A DNA stretch of 64,000 nucleotides, taken from assembly GCF_033807715.1 (NCBI RefSeq), contig NC_084597.1:4302058-4366057 (forward strand), written 5' to 3'. Of the stretch, positions 1 to 9,515 are shown in pieces; positions within the stretch are counted from its first letter, which is position 1, and each line of letters begins with the position of its first letter. Below the pieces are notes generated by a model. That model was not told the origin of the DNA, made no database searches, and saw only the letters and a list, made by a program, of their open reading frames with translations. Position numbers and translations under genes: made by a program. Origin of the DNA: Cololabis saira (Eukaryota; Chordata; Actinopteri; Beloniformes; Belonidae).

Positions 1-129
1 AATGTTGAATTATCTAAACTCTGGCAGTATCTAATGGTTGAAATGTGGATACAAATGTCAAAGAAACGAGAATATGACAAAAAAGAGTTTTCATATTCAG
101 GTGTGAAAAAAAATTAGTTGTTATCCATT

Positions 130-535
130 CAGTGGCGTCAATTCAGTCTTACTAAGGTACGGCAAGGTTACGAGTCACAGAACTTAACTAGAGTATCAAT
201 CAACACGTCCAGCAAATACTCATCACAGAAGTTTATGTAGCTGATCTGTGTGGTCAAGAAAATTGGAACTTTTTCAAATGCAGTCTCGCTCACTGCAAAA
301 ACTCAAAATCTTACCAGGAATATTTGTCTTATTTCTAGTTAAAATGTCTCATTTTTAGTCAAAAAATCTCATTACACTTAAAACAAGAGTCATCACCAGA
401 AAAATAACTTGTTATTTGACCATTTTCACCTGTTTCAAGTAAATTTTCACTTGAAATAAGTAGGAAAATCTGCCAGTGGGACAAGATTTATCTTCTCATT
501 ACAAGCAAAAAAATCTTGTTCCACTGTTGTTCTTT
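130..535 (+). repeat. Interspersed repeat, copy A, with CACTGCAAAAA MITE
   Basis: Begins CAGTGGCGTCAATTCAG and runs into a MITE whose end CACTGCAAAAA starts at 291. The whole block is repeated almost base for base at 29045-29480, so flank and MITE moved or were duplicated as one unit. The MITE interior contains self-complementary stretches (CACCTGTTTCAAGTA and its inverse in better copies), as in a foldback. The CACTGCAAAAA terminus is a common teleost hAT-type end. A third, left-truncated MITE copy lies at 39190-39511. Confidence 0.6.
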
Positions 536-1086
536 AAGCATTTTTTTCATCAAAGCAAAACACTTAAAACATTTAAAAAAAACATTACTTCAACATTTTT
601 GCCGCTTTTGTCTTTGTTTTCCTGAAACGAGGAATGAAAACCAATCACAAATATCATATTTGTGATTATTTGTCGTGTGATTATTTACCAGCATATTTGA
701 AATATTCTGTAATGTGTCAGCCAACCACAAAAATCTTTGTAATTTTGGTGGAATAATTTATTTTTTGTCCTTGCCTGGTGGAAATGACATAAATAAAGTG
801 CATGGTTTAGTCGTGAAAAAATAAAAAGTAACATTACATGAACAATAAATCAAACGCTCCCTTCCATGCAGTGTGTGTGTTTAGGAAGTAAAGACTGGAA
901 TACACTATTCACAAAAGCACTAATAGTGGGGTTTTACTAATATTTATATCGTTCAAATATTTTAAAAATTATTACGAAAAAACAGGTCGGGACTCTTAGT
1001 GTAGGAAGATTATATCGCTATGTCCGTCTCACGTCGCTCTGTCTTTGTGATAGGCTTATAGGACTGTGTGTCCATTCAGAAGCAGA

Positions 1087-1155
1087 GCTGAGGCGTTTGG
1101 CTGAGTGGTCAGTGCTGCCGTCTTTGGTGTGTGAGGTCGAGAGTTCAAGACCTGC
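1087..1155 (+). other. Degenerate tRNA-like segment (possible SINE head)
   Basis: A box A-like TTGGCTGAGTGGT (1097-1109) lies 31 bases before a box B-like GAGTTCAAGACC (1141-1152), the spacing of a type II tRNA or a tRNA-derived SINE promoter. The T-stem and acceptor stem do not pair properly, so I do not call a functional tRNA. The downstream body is AT-rich and not recognised. Confidence 0.25.
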
Positions 1156-1324
1156 TGTATGTGAAGTATAATGTTAGTAATTTGTTTTTTTGGGTTTTTT
1201 TTTCCGGTACTGAATCATTTGGTGGTACGGAGTACCGGATCGTACCGGCTTACTTTCCCCCCTGCATGAATATAAAAATAATGAAAAATTGCCAACAGGT
1301 ATTTGTGTATTTCTATGTCTTACT

Positions 1325-1409
1325 GAATCGATATCGAAGCATTTAAATCAATATCGAATCGAATCAATATCGAATCGAATCGTGAGGTTCTTAACAATAC
1401 CCAGCCCTA
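1325..1409 (+). repeat. Right-end fragment of a hAT-like element
   Basis: Reiterated ATCGAATCGA units are followed by the terminus CCCAGCCCTA, the inverse of the TAGGGCTGGG end used by several hAT-type elements in this window. I found no matching left end. Confidence 0.35.
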
Positions 1410-1439
1410 GTGTAATAAGTTGCGCAGGAAAGGTGGTAC

Positions 1440-2046
1440 ATGGTGACAATTAACCCTTTGTGAAGCCCCACCCCCATTGCCAGGTCGGACAAAACTGTCG
1501 TCTCTCCCGTCCACTTCTGTTGTAAAAACAGGGTTTTAAATCACTTTATTTCTAAGTATCGTACCCAAGAAAATCAACAGCAACTACATATAAATAAAAA
1601 CACTTCAGGTACCGTGGAGTGAGTTTAAAAAACGGAGGCAAAAACAAGATCTTTTGATTAGTAGTAACTGATAGCTGATTAGCTTTATCCAAAGCAGACA
1701 TTTTTCGTAGTTTACATTGGTTTTGGGATGAAATGTATTCCTGTGATTCTCTCTGGGTAGCGGGTGTCACTTTTACAACTAGTACACACCGCTTAATCAT
1801 TTTAAGATAAATAAATAAAAGCTTTCGTTGTTGTAGCTATGGGTTGTAGCTGCTGCTGAGCCCACTTTGTTTTGGAAGTACGGATCAGATTTCTGCCTGT
1901 TTGAGGATAAAGATACGCTGCACAACACTACAAGTGTTCCTTTTACTAAAACAAAGTTTATAAAATAATCCAGTGATTTAAATGTTGATACAAGGCAAGT
2001 AAAAACTACTTTTTCCATTGATGTGAATGAGAGAAACAGCTGTTTG
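1440..2046 (+). repeat. Interspersed repeat, copy 1 (uninterrupted)
   Basis: Moderately diverged from 42176-44205, sharing CAAAACTGTCGTCTCTCCCG, GGTTTTGGGATGAAATGTAT and TAGCTATGGGTTGTAGCTGC among many blocks. At GCTGCTGAGCCCACTT this copy is continuous, whereas the second copy carries a 1.4-kb hAT, so this is an empty-site reference. Its class is not recognised and no long ORF is present. Confidence 0.6.
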
Positions 2047-2301
2047 TTACTCGATACGGCATGTTAGGGGATGTCTCCAATAAACCCTGCAGTTCTCTAC
2101 ATGCTCTTGAGAATATCATTTGAAAGGATATAAAACGTTTGCCAATATTCACTATTTCAAGTCAAACCGGAGATCACACACAGTTTTCTCAGTCTCAGTT
2201 AAATATATTTAAAATTGTTCCTGAGGTAATGTCCACAGACTTTACTAAAGCATTCAAATTATTAACTGACATTAAATTCGGAGTTAGTTTGTGTGTTGCA
2301 G

Positions 2302-2385
2302 AGATGCCTGCAGGGCTCAAGCAGAAGAAGAAGAAAAACATCAAACTGCAAATGCATGTCATCACTTCTGCTAAAGAAGAGTATG
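2302..2385 (+). other. Candidate internal exon, unidentified
   Basis: An 84-base segment has a good acceptor (branch-like ATTAACTGAC, then TTTGTGTGTTGCAG ending at 2301) and a consensus donor (ATG/GTGAGT at 2385/2386). It is open in the frame reading MPAGLKQKKKKN and onward, 28 codons long, lysine-rich at the start. I do not recognise the protein. It is on the plus strand, opposite to the astrotactin exon. It may be chance, a captured exon or part of an unknown repeat. Confidence 0.25.
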
Positions 2386-2704
2386 GTGAGTCACTCCATT
2401 GTCACAAGCTTAACTAAGTGTTGATGGCTGGAACATGTCCCTTTAATTTTGTTTGTTGAGATGTCTCATTACAGAGTTAATAGTGCATTTGTCTTGAATG
2501 CAGTCACGTTACAGAATAGTGATCACATATTAGTGTATCACTAATGGGTAGCTGACACATCACAGTAAACGCATGATACAATAGTTTGTTTGCCTTCCTA
2601 AAAGGTTCTTTTTTTTTTTTTAAAGCTCAGTCAATTTATTGATTTATGGAAAATATATCACATAATTACATTTGTGAGATACCTTCAGAAGTTAATAGTC
2701 CTTC

Positions 2705-3092
2705 TAGGGCTGTGCGATTAATCGATTTTAAATCTAAATCGGATTTATTAATCAAGATGTTAAAAAAAAGAAAATCGGAAAATGGATTTTCCTTTTTTGC
2801 AGCTGGCTGCATTACAGACAGAGCTCATCTAGTCATCTTTGTTTGGTCAAGAAAATTGTAAATGTTGTCACTTTACTAAACTCAAGGAGGATTTACAGTA
2901 TCTTTCAATTGCACTTCATTCCCAATAGGGAAATTTGTTTGCTATTTTTCTTTAAAAATAAAGATAAAATATTTGAAACAATTTATTCCATTGTTTTTTG
3001 TAGTTTTACCAAAAAAATCGAAATCGAAAATCGGGTTTTCAGAGAAAAAAAAAAATCGGGATTTTATTTTTGTCCAAAATCGCCCAGCCCTA
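2705..3092. mobile_element. hAT-type MITE, 388 bp
   Basis: Ends are TAGGGCTGTGCGAT and ATCGCCCAGCCCTA. Flanks are AGTCCTTC (2697-2704) and AATCCTTC (3093-3100), an 8-bp target duplication with one mismatch, the hAT signature. The interior is rich in AATCG repeats and has no credible ORF, so the copy is non-autonomous. Confidence 0.75.
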
Positions 3093-3100
3093 AATCCTTC

Positions 3101-3840
3101 AATCATTTACTTCCAAGCACCTGACTCAAAGGTAAACAACAGAAATTTGCAAAATTCGTAAGACTTCTCAGCTAATCTGCGACTTAAATTTATCAAACCA
3201 TTTAAAATCTGAACACTGAATCCAATCGTGCATCTTCAGCTGAACTCTTTGCAACAAAACATTTCCAACCAACCCCCTTCTGCAAGTCCCACTCAGAGAG
3301 CCCAAATGAAATCCATCCACCCCCTTTCACAAGCAGCGTTAGTGAATATACAATAGATGGATTCTGTTCAGTGAAACTGCAAGCAGACTTAAGTTTAATC
3401 ACTGGACTACAAATTGAAGATTGGACACCAACAAGGACAGGAAATGAGACATGCACATTGTTATAGCAGCAGTAACAGTGACATTTGGTTTCTTTTTCTT
3501 CTTTTAACACAACTTTTTTTTCTCAACATCCATGTGGTACATACCAAAGTGCAAATATATTTGACTGCATGTATTTTTATGTCATAGTACATAGACTTAT
3601 TATATTTTGATGACCTACAAGTCTTGCAAGATGTTTGAGGTGTTATTAAGAGTATTATCCTTGTCAAAGACCCTGTACCGATGTCTACAAGACTTATTTA
3701 CCTTAATTCATTTAGGTTACGTATGATGCAGTTATTGTAATGGTGCAATTTAAATTATAGCGGAGTTCAGAGGTATCTATGACACTGGAAATCAGGTGGA
3801 TTCTAAAAGGTCTATTTTTATTATTTTAAAGAGGAAGATG
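3101..3840. other. No feature recognised
   Basis: AT-rich, apparently single-copy sequence within this window. Short ORFs on both strands show no domain or codon pattern that I recognise. Confidence 0.4.
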
Positions 3841-3844
3841 TTAT

Positions 3845-4849
3845 TGTGGCAGGGTGGAGGAGCTGCAGCCACTCAGGCTGACGGGACACAGGTGTGGCCC
3901 GTCAGCCTCTCCACCCTGCCAGCCTTTTAAGGGAGAGACAGAAAAGCTGCGAGGGGGACTGGGAAGCTGCTGCTGGTCGTGGCGTTTTTTTTTTTTTTGT
4001 GCAGAACCCTTTATTTAATCCACCGGAACCTCACCAGTGTTGCCAACTTAGCGACTTTGTCGCTAGATTTAGCGACTTTTCAGACCCCTATAGCGACTTT
4101 TTTTCAAAAAAGCGACTAGCGACAAATCTAGCAACTTTTTCTGGTGTTATTGGAGACTTATCTGGTGGGCAGAACAGAGAGGAGACCCTCACCACTCCGC
4201 GTCCAGACTGCAAATGAAATGCGCTTGCGCAAAGCCGCCGCTGGCTTGCAGAGCGGGATGTAAATGTAAACGTTTCTTTTTTCTTTTGGGTCACTTTGCC
4301 GGTCCCAAGCCCGGATAAAGGAGGAGGGTTGGTTGTAGAGCTAGCAATTTCACCCTACATAACAATCTTTTGATTAAATTTGCTGTTATAACATTTAACA
4401 ATACAGGACAAACTGATGTGTGTAATGTGGATCTAAACAAAGCATTAAAATCATCAAATGTTGTTAATGTTGACATTCTTTTTGTACATTTGTAGTTTTA
4501 AACATATTTAGGGGTGTTTTTCACTCACTTTTGTCTCTCCCACGACGTTATTCCTCTCTCCTACAGCGTCCATTACAGTTATATGCAAATTGCCAATTAT
4601 GCAAATTAGGCGATGACGTAATTTAGCGACTTCTAGCGACTTTTGGGACAGCCAATAGCTACTTTCCTTACTGAGGAGTTGGCAACACTGAACCTCACAC
4701 CCAGGACACACGTGCACAAGCACCACGACCAGCCGCACCAGCTCCTCAGCAGCAGCTCCTCCCTTATAATGCTGGCAGGGTGGAGAGGTTGACGGGCCAC
4801 AGGTGTGTCCCGTCAACCTGAGTGGCTGCAGCTCCTCCACCCTGCCACA
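3845..4849 (-). mobile_element. LTR-like foldback element with 5-bp duplication
   Basis: Outer ends TGTGGCAGGG and CCCTGCCACA are flanked by GTTAT on both sides (3840-3844 and 4850-4854). A 5-bp duplication with TG..CA ends is typical of an LTR. The first and last 100 bases are inverted copies of each other (TGTGGCAGGGTGGAGGAGCT and so on). An inverse-strand AATAAAGGGTTCTGCAC resembles the AATAAAAGGTTCCTGCAC of the solo LTR at 19031-19276, so they look like one family. Without the nested hAT (4035-4690 plus its duplication) the element is about 340 bp. The inverted left arm is unusual for an LTR. Confidence 0.55.
4035..4690. mobile_element. hAT element, 656 bp, nested
   Basis: Termini CAGTGTTGCCAACT and AGTTGGCAACACTG are perfect inverted repeats and are flanked by AACCTCAC on both sides (4027-4034 and 4691-4698). 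The perfect 8-bp duplication assigns it to hAT. Repeated TAGCGACTTTT motifs lie near both ends. No transposase ORF is present. It sits inside the LTR-like foldback. Confidence 0.9.
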
Positions 4850-4931
4850 GTTATTAATGAAGGATCATTTTGGAAATGGAAATGTTTATCATTTTATGTA
4901 TATATCTTGGTAAATTGTGACATTAACTTAA

Positions 4932-5915
4932 AGACATATTATGGCATTTAATGTATATTTTAAACAGGCCTTGAATGTCCTAAAAACAATTTAAAGCTTG
5001 TTTTTTCTACATAAATCATAAATCCAGCCTGTGGGCCCTGTCACTAGTTGCCCTGTCACCCGGAGCCACGCCGGGCGCCCTGCGTGGCTCCGGGGCGCAT
5101 CGCCCGTTACCGGTGATCAAACCGACAGATTTCTCTGAAAGTCTCGGAGGGTGAAGCTGGTCCAGCCTGGGACGGACCCCAGAAATCCCTGCTCCCAAAG
5201 CGGCTGGGAACCTGGACAATTTAGTCGGAAACCCCGCTTTGGGAACCAGAAAGTAGGCTGGAGCAGCGCGCATCACCGCGGCTTTAACCGGGGAATGTGA
5301 CCGGTTCCTACCGACCGGGACCGGAGGAGCCCACATGGACTGGTAGCAGGGACTCCCGGGGACCGACCAGCGCAATTTCCGCCGGATCTGCCCGGCGGAT
5401 TCTGCGCGACGGGCGCCGCAACCCCACGGCAGGCGCACAGATCGGCTCCGGAGTGCATCCGCTGCGCATCCTATGCGCATCGTCGGTTACCGGGGATCAA
5501 ACCGACAGATTTGTCTGAAAATCTTTGAGGGTGAAGCTGGTCCGACCTGGGACAGACCCCCAGGGACCCAGCTCCCAAACCACCCGGGAACCTGGATGAT
5601 TTAACCTGGATCCGCGGCGCGTCCGACTGGCTGAAGGAAGCACCGCTCCAGCTCCGTAGAGAGCTGGTTGTGGGCGTGGTTTCAGCAGCGGAGGCTGAAC
5701 CTATGGAAATGAGCGCCTATGGTGACGTCACCATAGGCGCAGATTCAGAATGGCTCAAAAAAAGGTCACGTGACACTGGGGGACTCTGTAAGGCGGGGGT
5801 CAGAGACCCTGCAGAATTTCATGGTATTTTGTTTCCCCTGTGCTGGCAGGGTGAGGGGAGACCACTTTATATATGTTAAAACAAGAAAAAACGTGTTTTT
5901 CATAATAGGTCCCCT
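4932..5915. mobile_element. Kolobok/T2-like TTAA element, GC-rich core
   Basis: TTAA at 4928-4931 and 5916-5919 flanks ends AGACATATTATGG and CATAATAGGTCCCCT, related inverted repeats. TTAA duplication with an AAGGRR-type start fits the T2/Kolobok pattern; piggyBac is the alternative. The core is CpG-rich and contains a diverged repeat of about 380 bp (GATCAAACCGACAGATTT at 5116 and 5496). The ORFs across it on both strands look like by-products of high GC, not a transposase. Confidence 0.6.
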
Positions 5916-5919
5916 TTAA

Positions 5920-6818
5920 ACAATAAAAGGACAGCAGTTCAGTGTCTTATCTACTTACTTCATCCTACAGTAGCAGAAACAGCTCCATAATTATGGGCCA
6001 AAATAAAACACATAAGCAAACAAACCATTTGTTATCCCTGCTTTGTTTGTTGATACTGTTTCCCTGCTGTCCTCCTCTTTGACCTGTATTGTTTTTTCTT
6101 TGTTATTTTCAAGGTAAAACCAAAATATAGCAATGGAAAGGAAAACGGACTACGATAAGTACACAAGTTTGAAAATGAGCCAAAATTTGCATTTTAATAC
6201 CATTAAGAAAAGTAATCTTTAAAGTTGTGATTTTTAAAGCGTATATCATAAACCTCATCTGAACATGCAGCAATGACAAACATTATAAGGCTATATAAAT
6301 TCTGGTCATCAAAAGTCTTGTCCCGACAGAGATGCTGGGTGCTCTTTAAACAGGATGACATGTTTTCAAATCAACATCCTGGAACTGGATTGTGATTTGG
6401 GATTAATTGGATAATACCTAAAATATGATTAATTGGATTTAATTGAACGCAGTTTGGACTGGACTGGATTTTATCTATTTGACTGCGTTTAACCTTGTAA
6501 ACCGTGAGTGCTTTTTCTGTGTAACGTGCCTGACTTTGAAAAGAAATTACTTTGTTGTGAACTCGCACTGAACAAGCAAAGTAAAAGTCCCACTCAATAC
6601 TTCTTTTTATCCTGATTCACATTAATCAGGTGCCACAATATTTGTTTATTTTGATCGCAACTCACTCAGTCATGAGCCACAGAAGACAGAAACGATTGTT
6701 TCTTCTTTAAGTGTATTGCACCTAAGGTGAGCAGGGCTGGGTTGATCTGAGATCGGAACTTGAGAGGACCAACTTTATACCTTATAGAGGGAATGCACAT
6801 GATGTCACAGATGCGACT
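5920..6818. other. No feature recognised
   Basis: AT-rich sequence without recognised coding or terminal-repeat structure. It ends at the start of the 16-bp minisatellite beside the next element. Confidence 0.4.
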
Positions 6819-7964
6819 TGAGTGTCAGAAAGACTGAGTGTCAGAAAGACTGAGGGCCAAATCCACAAAAGGATTGCGCGGCTTTTGCGGCCGCTAAACC
6901 GGTGCAAATGAGACAAAAAGAGAGCGTCTAATTCACAAAGCACCCGCAAAGGGCGAATTGCACCACAAACTGCGCTGCCAAGCAAATAGTGTAATTGTGC
7001 GCCTGTGTCATTTGCATGCATGTAAATTAGGTAATATTCATACATTCGGCGCAAAATTGCCCCCTTTCTATGCAAATAAGCCTCATTGCAAAAACCGTCT
7101 AATTCACAAAGGCCAGCGCTATTTGCCACACGCAAAAATAGTGGAGCAAATACCGTCTTTTGGAAGCGTGTATTAACTGCGCGCAAACTCCTCACTCCCC
7201 ATCTCTCTGTTTCTCTCTCTCTTCAATATCATTCAAGCCTGTGTGATACTGAATGATATTAAGGGTGAAATCTACAGTCAGACATGACTGTAGACAGTCA
7301 GATCAAGTGGGGTTGTGGACTTATCTCGGATTTAAAAATAAAAATAACAGGACGGAGCTCAGGATTCATCCATACAGTAAGGGGCTGCTTTATTACAAAC
7401 AATTCCACCATATAAACATATAAATCTAGAATGTGTGTGTTTAACAGCTGACCTGTAGGTGTGTGTAGCAAAACACAGAACATGAATTACCGTCAGATCC
7501 CGACCTGATCCCGATCCGGTGTTAATGAAGTTACTGGTGCTGTGCCTTGTGCGTAAATGCGCACAGCCTCTTAACATTTGACATTTTATTAGCTTATGTC
7601 ATACATGCGAAATACTAGAGAAGTACAAATACGTGAAAGTTGAGGCTGTTGTGCTCTCTGCAGTTTTCATTATGGACCAATCTGTGCTGAAATATGGAGA
7701 ACACTGGAAACAGCTCCGCTCACTTACTCAGACAAGGGACAATTGCACTCAGCTGCAAAACTTTATGGGCGTGTTTGCTCCGGTATATCATTAGAGCAAA
7801 ATCTTTTGTGAATAGGACTTTAAAGCGGGGCAAATTGCGGGCGCAAATGCGGCGCAATTCCCAGCGCTATTTGCGGGCGCAATCTGTTCTTTGTGGATTT
7901 GGCCCTGAGTGTCAGAAAGACTGAGTGGCAGAAAGACTGAGTGGCAGAAAGACTGAGTGGCAGC
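6819..7964 (+). repeat. 16-bp minisatellite interrupted by the element
   Basis: Units of ACTGAGTGTCAGAAAG lie left of the element (about 2 copies), and related units ACTGAGTGGCAGAAAG lie right of it (about 4 copies). The array is split by the 6854-7905 insertion. Confidence 0.7.
6854..7905 (+). mobile_element. GGGCCAAATCC-ended element, copy 1
   Basis: Inverted ends GGGCCAAATCCACAAA and TTTGTGGATTTGGCCC extend imperfectly to about 28 bp. The interior is repeated in reverse orientation at 31093-31901, where about 245 bp is missing. Motifs such as GCGCAAATGC and TTCACAAAG recur on both arms. No transposase is encoded. The flanks, 6819-6853 and 7906-7940, are 35-bp direct repeats with one mismatch, themselves built from a 16-bp unit (CTGAGTGTCAGAAAGA). 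I cannot assign a superfamily. Confidence 0.7.
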
Positions 7965-8001
7965 GTAAACTTTCTATTTGAGCAACTGGAAAACATCTAA
8001 A

Positions 8002-8160
8002 ATGGGAAAGAGCTGTTGTGTGATCGACTGTACTCAGATTTAGCAAGAAATCAGAGTTATCGTTTTACAGACTGCCGAAAAAAATAAGCTAAAGAGAGAC
8101 AAATGGATCGCTGCAATTCGCAGAAACAACTGGATTCCAGGCACAGGAGGAAGCAGAACG
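8002..8160 (+). pseudogene. THAP-domain remnant
   Basis: ATG at 8002 opens MGKSCCVIDCT, the start of a C2CH THAP zinc finger. After one extra base (8035) the next frame continues RFSKKSELSFYRLPKKN and then KRDKWIAAIRRNNW, which are classic THAP signatures, including the conserved Trp. The frameshift and the absence of the final Cys-x2-His pair show it is broken. THAP domains occur in P-element and Kolobok transposases and in host THAP genes. Because TTAA-flanked Kolobok-like elements occur nearby, a transposase origin is plausible but unproven. No catalytic domain follows. Confidence 0.75.
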
Positions 8161-8913
8161 TTTATTTAGTCCTGTCCCTTCCTCACAATATCATATCACC
8201 TTAACAGGAAAAGCGCCCGTCAAAACTTGTCTTTATTGCTCTGTCAACCCTACACCTTTTAAAATCTTACCTTCATGGCATGAAAACTGTCTAAGTGGCA
8301 AAGAGCCGCAACGTTTCTAACCTCCCCTGAGTGATGGAGGAAGTGCTCTGTGCAACATGTGACCACATTCTTTTAGCAATACAAATGCAATGCATCCTGG
8401 GCCACATGATGCAGCTACATCATCAGTCTGAGCAGAAGGACATACTCATTCATGTAATAACAGTGCAAAATAACCAGCAGCAACACACAACCACAACATC
8501 ATGGGCTCATCTGTGTCATTTGATTTGCCAATCTTGCTTCCTCCTTTTTCAATTTCTGACATACCACATTTCTGTTTGAATCTCCCTGGAAACTGGAAAG
8601 TAAATCATTTTGCATACATACTCCTTTTTACCAGAAAACTAGGCCTAGTTGAGTTCACTGGTACTTCCTGCCTTTAGACACCACCTTTTGGACAGAAATC
8701 ATGCTCTTGTTTCTCTCATATGGAGGTGGGACAGTTCCTTTGCTTTCCACTTGTGATCAGATGATTTAGAAAGGATTTTTTTTAACAGGTGTAAACAGAC
8801 CACATTATCCCCCAACATTTCATTAAATAAATATGATGAAAAAAACATGTAAAAATACCCATATTTTAGCCATGAGGCTGGGACTATATTTTATTCAATA
8901 CCAAATTAATGCA
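8161..8913. other. No feature recognised
   Basis: Mixed-composition sequence after the THAP remnant. A short ORF at 8331-8579 has no recognisable domain. Confidence 0.35.
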
Positions 8914-9515
8914 CTGTTTATTAGTGATGTTCAATACCACCGATTTCCTTTCCGAGAATAATAATAATAATATAGTTTAAGAGAATAATATATATATATA
9001 ATAATAATTAAGAGAATAATAAACAAAAACTATAAAAAAAATGAAAAAAAAGTAGTTCCTAGAACATCCTACCAGCAGCGTGTAATTTAGACAAAATCTA
9101 AATAGTTTTGTTACTTTCCACCATATTCCTGTTAATGATATACATTATGACTGAAGTATCACAAGTATCAATATTTTAGTTTGAGAATCGACTTTAGAGC
9201 AAACAGATCTGGGGCCTCATCTATAAAGCTTGCTTGCGCAGAAAAAGCGCCTGAAAGTTGCGGAAGCCGCCATCTACGCAAAGCCTCGGATCTAAAAAGA
9301 AAAAAGTAAGAATTTACTTAAGACACGGGGAACTTGCGAGGCAGGCTGTGAGATGGTGAAATGAAGCCAGATTCATGTCATACTCTTAATAATGTCATCA
9401 CCGGTTTGGCCAACTAGACCATAGTCCGATAGAATCCTCTGCGGACCGGCCCGTAGCAGCTGAGCGTAACCGCTCCCCTGCAGCTCCCCGGCAGCCGGCC
9501 AGGCAGGGCAGCTGG

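Noticed and set aside
1087..1155. Functional tRNA gene
   Set aside because: Box A and B are recognisable but the stems do not pair; kept only as a tRNA-like segment.
5016..5518. 154-codon minus ORF and overlapping plus ORF
   Set aside because: The GC-rich interior of a TTAA-flanked element has few stops in any frame; no motif recognised.
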